Positions 6,456 to 10,469 of a stretch of 10,469 nucleotides of DNA are shown piece by piece (the stretch's first letter is position 1; each line of letters starts with the position of its first letter). The stretch is from JBCDCU01 sp039180865 (lineage in GTDB: Bacteria > Pseudomonadota > Alphaproteobacteria > Rhizobiales > JACESI01). Both the position numbers and the translations under genes were made by a program. Below the pieces are notes generated by a model that was given only the letters and a program-made list of their open reading frames with translations, was not told the DNA's origin and searched no databases. Location: NCBI GenBank assembly GCA_039180865.1, contig JBCDCZ010000159.1:1-10469 (forward strand). Direction: 5' to 3'.

Positions 6456-7184
6456 ATGAGCTACATCCTTTACTCGTATCCAGACTGTGCAAGCCATGTT
6501 GTACGCATGGTGCTCGAAGAACTGGGTACACCTTACCGGGATGAGGTGGTTCCAATGCATGAGGGCGCGCACCTGAGCGATGAATTCTTGCGCCTGAATC
6601 CTCGGGGTATGGTGCCGGTCCTTGCAGATGAAAAGTCAGGGGCAGTTCTGTCGGAAACAGGAGCCATATTGACCTTTTTGGCAGAACGGAGCGGAAAACT
6701 GTCTCCTGCCTCAACAGAGTCTCAGGCGAGGGCGATCTATCTTCAAAGGCTGTATTTTTTGTCGAATACACTGCATGCCGACGCGCAACTTCAGTACTAC
6801 ACGGAACGCTATGTCGGCGATGACACGGCGGAGGCTGTTCGGCCAAGGATCCATGATCGTATGCGTTCACACTTTAGAATGTTAGACGCAGCCATTGCCG
6901 AGAATGGCGGTCCTTGGCTACTTGGCGCTGATCTAAGCGTCTGCGATTTCTATCTTGGCGGTTGTGCCCGATGGGCGCTGATCGCTCCGCGCCATTCTCC
7001 ACTTGAAGCGGAAGCTGTGACTGCCTTGCCATTTTTGAATGCGCTTTTAGAGAGCTTGGAGGCACGCGATAGCGTGCGTCGCGCATTTGATGCCGAAGCC
7101 ACGCCTCGATCAGCCTATTTTCGAGCTCCGGTCCGATCTGATTGGACGCGCAATGAAAGCGGATTGCCCTGGCAAATTACCTGA
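6456..7184 (+). CDS. Glutathione S-transferase family protein
   Basis: A 242-residue cytoplasmic two-domain GST. Residues 1-78 form the thioredoxin-like N-domain, which binds glutathione: YSYPDCASHVVRMVLEELG, then LNPRGMVPVL with the cis-proline Pro54, and LSETGAILTFLAE with Glu67 at the gamma-glutamyl binding site. The stretch after the first strand offers Cys11 and Ser13 as possible catalytic residues; I cannot tell which acts. Residues 88-215 are the all-helical C-domain, with the N-capping box S161-V-C-D164. The roughly 25-residue C-terminal tail beyond the fold is somewhat long. Family members conjugate or reduce electrophiles or act as isomerases; the substrate is unknown. The ATG at 6456 is preceded by CGGGCGCG rather than a true Shine-Dalgarno, but the thioredoxin fold begins directly after it, so the start is sound. 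It appears to be a single-gene unit. Confidence 0.92.
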   Translation: MSYILYSYPDCASHVVRMVLEELGTPYRDEVVPMHEGAHLSDEFLRLNPRGMVPVLADEKSGAVLSETGAILTFLAERSGKLSPASTESQARAIYLQRLYFLSNTLHADAQLQYYTERYVGDDTAEAVRPRIHDRMRSHFRMLDAAIAENGGPWLLGADLSVCDFYLGGCARWALIAPRHSPLEAEAVTALPFLNALLESLEARDSVRRAFDAEATPRSAYFRAPVRSDWTRNESGLPWQIT

Positions 7185-7466
7185 GTTGGAAGTGGATCGG
7201 TCAACAAAGCAGTGGTCGAAAATTCAGGGAGTCCCGGTTTTTTGCTGTTTCTTAGCCAAGAAGCCCAATTCGGTGGGGACAGAAATCGCTCGTTGGAGAA
7301 TGAGCACATCCTGCCCACTATCCATACCACCATCGCCATACGCTGGTGGCTGGAACCAAACGAAAGCGTCGGACCTCCGGTCAATTGAGGGACCAACCCC
7401 ATGGGATGAAGGTGTTTTGCCGCGTAGGTCCTTGTTGAGAGACGACAACGGACAAGGGCTGATGCC
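7185..7466. other. Stretch between the GST and membrane protein genes, no supported gene
   Basis: No gene here is supported, but frames are open both ways. A plus-strand frame (TTG 7087 to TGA 7470) overlaps the GST end and finishes in an ATGA overlap with the next start; its proline- and serine-rich product and unbiased third codon positions argue against it. On the minus strand 7224-7448 reads as 74 residues with a protein-like composition (SDAFVWFQPPAYGDGGMDSG), starting from TTG. Either could be chance, and the minus frame could be a short or decayed gene. A promoter for the membrane protein gene should lie here but was not located. Confidence 0.3.
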
Positions 7467-7991
7467 ATGACTTCCACACTATCGAAAACCCACAGTTGCA
7501 ATCCTCGCCCAGAACGACCACGCTTTAAGCGGATCATCCGCGCTCTTATACTCGTGATCATTGTCGGCGTGCTCGGCCCGGCAATTGGCGGCTTTTTCGT
7601 CGGCCTCGCGCTTGGCGGATTTGTGCTTCTGGACCAGATCCTGACCCTTCCATCATTCAGTCAGGATGATCTCGCGAGCCTTCAGGTCACGAATGCGATC
7701 ATTTTCGCACCGCTGACCTTCGCGTTTTTTAGTTTCACGATTGGTCCCTTTATCGCACTTCCTGCGGGATTGATCCTGGCTTTCTGGCCCTTGAAAGACC
7801 GAGCCATCACAATAAAGGTCGTTATGTCGGTGGTCGTCGTAACGCTGGTGAGCGGGTTAGCCTTATCGGTCCTGATGTCAACGGATGCCTGGCGCAACAT
7901 CTTTGGCTATTGGCTCGTCGTTTCGGCCTGTTCGATTGTTGCCGGCGTCATCCTTCATTTCACGCTCATTCGGCCATTATTCAACCGCTGA
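7467..7991 (+). CDS. Four-helix integral membrane protein of unknown function
   Basis: A 174-residue inner-membrane protein I do not recognise. A polar, basic N-terminus (1-22, PRPERPRFKR) is followed by hydrophobic segments at about 24-56 (glycine-rich, GPAIGGFFVGLALGG), 76-107, 115-137 and 147-168. It ends in the short basic tail RPLFNR. Positive residues before the first helix and in the loop at 108-114 favour a cytoplasmic N-terminus. A short polar loop (62-73, PSFSQDDLASLQ) connects the first two segments. No transport, enzyme or binding motif is visible. The ATG at 7467 has only a weak GGGCTG upstream. It may be transcribed alone: the GST gene is 282 bp before it and the convergent dehydrogenase follows. 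Confidence 0.75.
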   Translation: MTSTLSKTHSCNPRPERPRFKRIIRALILVIIVGVLGPAIGGFFVGLALGGFVLLDQILTLPSFSQDDLASLQVTNAIIFAPLTFAFFSFTIGPFIALPAGLILAFWPLKDRAITIKVVMSVVVVTLVSGLALSVLMSTDAWRNIFGYWLVVSACSIVAGVILHFTLIRPLFNR

Positions 7992-8256
7992 CGGTTTTCC
8001 GGATACCGCGCAACCCGCATAATCACACTCTACCCATTGAGCTTTGTCGCCATGTGCTTGGTCTGGACGTAGTTCCAGAGCGGACATTCGCCGCGAGTGC
8101 ATATCTGCGGTCTGACAATCAGTTCGTTCAGCGAACAGTATTGCCATCGAGTGCATCGGTTCCACCACCAAGTCAGCGAATTGGAAGATGCGGTCCGCCT
8201 CGTTCTTCTGAGGCACTCAACGCCGCACCGCTATGACTGTGTCACTTAACTCTGGC
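7992..8256. other. Convergent gap between the membrane protein and dehydrogenase genes
   Basis: This 265-bp stretch separates convergent genes. It holds a small hairpin, GTTCG-TTCAG-CGAAC at 8122-8136, without a T-run on either side, and a short TGAC-TGT-GTCA dyad near 8235. Neither is a convincing terminator. Short open frames on both strands (79 codons minus, the tail of a 108-codon frame plus) have no start signal and no recognisable features. I see no gene. Confidence 0.35.
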
Positions 8257-9069
8257 TTAGCCCGTCATTAGCTGTTTGATCTCCGCGATGAAGGCATTGT
8301 CGTCCTGCGCTTTTCGGCGGTCAAGAAGATCCACGGCATCCGTTCCTGCCCTGTAGCGCAAGCGGTTTCCATCCTGGTTCGCGGCCTCCCAAATTACTTC
8401 TGCCACAGTCTCTGGTTCAGACGGGTTGGCAGCGAGGCTTCCAAAGACCTTTCCCATCGCTTCGTAGACCGGGGCGTAGTCGGACAGGTTTTCGTCCATT
8501 GCCATGTCGAAGGAACGTCCTCCGAAATCTGTTTTGATCATACCGGGCTGAACAATGCGAACGCGGATGCCAAGTGGTTCGAGTTCAAAGTGCAAAGCCT
8601 CAGAGAGACCCTCGACGGCAAATTTGGTACCGTGATACAGAGTGCCTAACGGGAAAGTCATCTGCCCGCCGATGGAAGAGATGTTGATGATCGTGCCCGC
8701 GCGGTTTGCGCGCATATGCGGCAAGATGGCCTTCGTCACTTCGAGCAAACCAATCACGTTTGTGTCGAATTGCCGCCGAATACGCTCCATGGAAAACGCC
8801 TCAAGGGCGCCATAAGCTCCGTAGCCCGCATTGTTGAGTACCACGTCGATTTTGTCGAAACGGTCAATGCCTGCTTGGACAGCCGCCATGATCGAGGCCG
8901 GATCAGTCACGTCGAGGCGCACAATGAGAACATTGTCGAGTGCAGCGAGCGGGCCTGTATTGTCGGGGTTGCGCATAGTGGCAATTACGTTCCAGCCCTG
9001 TGCCTGAAAATGTTTTGCAGTTGCTTTGCCAATGCCGGACGAAGCTCCGGTAATCAGAATGGTTTTCAA
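8257..9069 (-). CDS. Classical short-chain dehydrogenase/reductase (SDR)
   Basis: A 270-residue NAD(P)-dependent oxidoreductase with a single Rossmann domain. Motifs in order: TGASSGIG (7-14) for cofactor binding, D53 in RLDVTD, NNAG (79-82), N104, S131-S132 in NISSIGG, and the catalytic YHGTK (Y145, K149), then PGMIKTDF. Length and motif spacing are those of classical SDRs. The T32-M33-R34 end of the second strand suggests NADP(H), as an inference. Substrate unknown. The start is TTG at 9069: AAGGAG at 9077-9082 lies 7 nt upstream and the first residues (KTILITGAS) begin the fold, so no upstream extension is needed. The AraC-type regulator lies 147 bp upstream on the same strand, so the SDR is either its target or in the same transcript. 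Confidence 0.94.
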   Translation of the reverse strand: MKTILITGASSGIGKATAKHFQAQGWNVIATMRNPDNTGPLAALDNVLIVRLDVTDPASIMAAVQAGIDRFDKIDVVLNNAGYGAYGALEAFSMERIRRQFDTNVIGLLEVTKAILPHMRANRAGTIINISSIGGQMTFPLGTLYHGTKFAVEGLSEALHFELEPLGIRVRIVQPGMIKTDFGGRSFDMAMDENLSDYAPVYEAMGKVFGSLAANPSEPETVAEVIWEAANQDGNRLRYRAGTDAVDLLDRRKAQDDNAFIAEIKQLMTG

Positions 9070-9216
9070 CGTTGGTCTCCTTCAGGCGTTGAGAGGTGAA
9101 TCAGTGTTGCGACTCATTCGACGCGCCGCTTTGCACGTTGTAGCGCAATTACGCGCATCTCCGCGCGACTGGTGCCGCGCATGGTTTCGGACGGATCCAG
9201 CGTCACTCATTTTGCG
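9070..9216 (-). promoter_or_regulatory. Leader of the SDR gene with strong ribosome site
   Basis: This 147-bp spacer between the AraC-type gene and the SDR contains the AAGGAG at 9077-9082 that sets the TTG start. No terminator-like hairpin with a T-run was found, so read-through from the regulator is possible. A separate SDR promoter controlled by the AraC protein could also sit here; no clear operator was picked out. Confidence 0.45.
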
Positions 9217-10098
9217 CTATTGGTCCTGGCTTTCGTCCTGGCTCGGCGACACACCGAACTGCCTCGAATACTCTCGACTGAATTGCGACGGGCTCTCATA
9301 CCCGACTTCAAAGGCGATCTGAGACACAGATTTGTCACTGAAACCGATCAGGCGGCGCGCCTCGATCAAGCGCAGATTTTTCTGGAATTGGAGAGGTGTC
9401 ATGGACGTAACCTCCTTGAATGCTTTGTGAAAGACCGAGATGCTCATTCCGGTTAAAGCCGCAATATGGGCGACAACAATCCGGCCCCGAAAGCCTTTTT
9501 GGATCTCGGCAGTTGCAAGTGCGACCTTGCTTGCCTTTGACTCGTTGTCCATCAATTGACGCAACATCCCGGCATGGCGCGCGCGCAAAAGATGGAAATG
9601 GGCCTCTCGCATAGCCATCGGCGCAATTGCTTTTGCATTCAGCGGATCTTGCGAGCTTCCAAACAGTCGGACGAGACATGAGACCAGATGCTCATTAGCA
9701 CGTTCGACATCCATCGTATGGCCGTCGCCGCGAGCCGCCAGGTCTTCACCGAACTCAAAAACCAACTCCCGTAGGGTATTCAAATCAAGTCGAAGGATTA
9801 GAGCAAGATATGGTTTTGCTCTACTGGCTTCCAACACAGCGGAAACAGTTGGCACACTGTGAGAGACGATGAGTGCATCACCGGCTCCGTAGACCAGTTT
9901 CCTGGCGCCTATATGCGCGGTTTTTCGCCCTTGCAGCACGAGGCAGACGTTGGGATCGTAGACGGTCCAATCCAACTTGGATGGGCTTTCCTGCCGTACT
10001 ACGAAAAGCCCGGCAACCTGTGTTGGAACGGGTTGTTCCGGATCAGCATATTTTTCGGCAAATCTTGAAACCTGCAGAATGAAATCTTGATCGATCAT
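9217..10098 (-). CDS. AraC-family transcriptional regulator with AraC_N (YqhC-like) sensor domain
   Basis: A 293-residue regulator. Residues 20-150 match the AraC_N cupin-like sensor found in YqhC and relatives, with PNVCLVLQGRKTAHIGARKL, YGAGDALIVSHSVPTVSAVLEAS and PYLALILRLD in the usual order. Residues 195-287 carry the double helix-turn-helix: first at about 208-228 (VAHIAALTGMSISVFHKAFK), second at about 257-277 (SVSQIAFEVGYESPSQFSREY), ending in the FGVSP box. In E. coli, YqhC activates reductase genes in response to aldehydes. Here the downstream same-strand gene is a short-chain dehydrogenase, which suggests a comparable pairing; the inducer is unknown. Start ATG 10098 has only a weak A-rich upstream site (GTGAAAAA). 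The tail PSQDESQDQ arises from a tandem 9-base repeat and is probably dispensable. Confidence 0.93.
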   Translation of the reverse strand: MIDQDFILQVSRFAEKYADPEQPVPTQVAGLFVVRQESPSKLDWTVYDPNVCLVLQGRKTAHIGARKLVYGAGDALIVSHSVPTVSAVLEASRAKPYLALILRLDLNTLRELVFEFGEDLAARGDGHTMDVERANEHLVSCLVRLFGSSQDPLNAKAIAPMAMREAHFHLLRARHAGMLRQLMDNESKASKVALATAEIQKGFRGRIVVAHIAALTGMSISVFHKAFKEVTSMTPLQFQKNLRLIEARRLIGFSDKSVSQIAFEVGYESPSQFSREYSRQFGVSPSQDESQDQ

Positions 10099-10458
10099 TT
10101 TTTCACTGTTTTGCGCAGGTTAGCCCACCCGCCGCGCATTGGGAACAAGGTCAAGTCGCTCGGAGAGAATCGGGCAAGCATCTAATAAGAATGTGCAAAA
10201 TCAGCGTGATCCAAAAGACGAAACTGATTGTCGGTCGAGCCAGGATGCCAAGTTGCGAGATGGACTCTGACTTTACCTTCCCGTGGCATCCCAGACGGTT
10301 CTGGTTTTCACACCGCTGTGCGGGACCCGTCGATCCGCGCACACACAATCAGGCATCATTCTAATACAATCGTGCAAGCCAAGTTCCTGCTTAAGCCATA
10401 TCTACCGGTAGCGAGTGGTGATCGTAATCGTCGCTCGAGCGAGAAATTGAGAGATAGC
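10099..10458. other. Non-coding stretch upstream of the AraC-type gene
   Basis: No gene is supported in these 360 bp. The minus-strand promoter of the AraC-type gene should lie close to 10098; TTGACC (minus strand, about 10149-10154) is a plausible -35 element, but no -10 at proper spacing was found. A hairpin with TGTGCG (10317-10322) facing CGCACA (10338-10343), plus internal GG/CC pairs, lies further right and has no T-run. A 65-codon minus-strand frame (10151-10348) has no start signal or recognisable features. Confidence 0.35.
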
Positions 10459-10469
10459 ATGAGATACAG
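10459..10469 (+). CDS. Possible start of a gene running off the right edge
   Basis: An ATG at 10459 (reading M-R-Y) is preceded by GAGAGATAGC, in which GAGAG at about 10449-10453 could serve as a weak ribosome site. Only three codons are visible, so nothing can be said about the product and this may be chance. If real, the gene would be divergent from the AraC-type regulator and a candidate target. Confidence 0.2.

Noticed and set aside
6337..6870. A 177-codon minus-strand open frame over the GST gene
   Set aside because: The plus strand encodes a clear GST with family motifs; the minus frame is Pro/Ser/His-rich and has no features.
8122..8136. GTTCG-TTCAG-CGAAC as a LexA box or terminator
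   Set aside because: The alphaproteobacterial LexA site is a direct GTTC-N7-GTTC repeat, not this dyad; no T-run follows, and it lies between gene ends.
10151..10348. A 65-codon minus-strand open frame with a hydrophobic stretch
   Set aside because: No ribosome site, no family resemblance, and a chance hydrophobic run is likely in a frame this short.

Overview
The window most likely comes from an alphaproteobacterium, probably of the Rhodobacterales type. The main pointer is a gene (3003-3695, minus) whose product ends in a textbook VPLPA-CTERM sorting signal, a PEP-CTERM variant known mainly from that group. The moderately high GC, the abundance of AraC, LuxR and Lrp regulators and the common TTG starts fit. 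No rRNA, tRNA, CRISPR array, insertion sequence, phage gene or origin was recognised.

Left third, minus strand. The largest gene begins at 2746 and reads leftward out of the window without a stop (915 codons visible). It is easily missed because neither its stop nor its end lies in the window. I do not recognise its family. It has a helical N-terminal part, a beta-rich domain resembling the carboxypeptidase-regulatory/transthyretin-like fold, a five-glycine G-xxx-G zipper and a motif rich in His, Asn and Tyr. Upstream are a spacer with two inverted repeats, the VPLPA-CTERM surface or secreted protein gene, a factor-independent terminator, and a LuxR-type regulator with an autoinducer-binding-like domain but no luxI nearby.

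Middle. A PhzF-family isomerase-like gene (minus) and an Lrp/AsnC regulator (plus) are divergent and share a 125-bp control region, the usual layout of a local regulator and its target. Then come a glutathione S-transferase-like gene and a four-helix membrane protein of unknown family, both plus. The 282 bp between those two hold no gene I can support, although frames are open on both strands.

Right third, minus strand. An AraC-type regulator with the AraC_N (YqhC-like) sensor domain lies just upstream of a classical short-chain dehydrogenase, suggesting control of an oxidoreductase. The last 371 bases are mostly control or non-coding sequence; an ATG at 10459 may begin a plus-strand gene beyond the edge.

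Overall this is a set of small regulator-plus-enzyme modules rather than one operon. The least explained item is the large truncated protein at the left edge.
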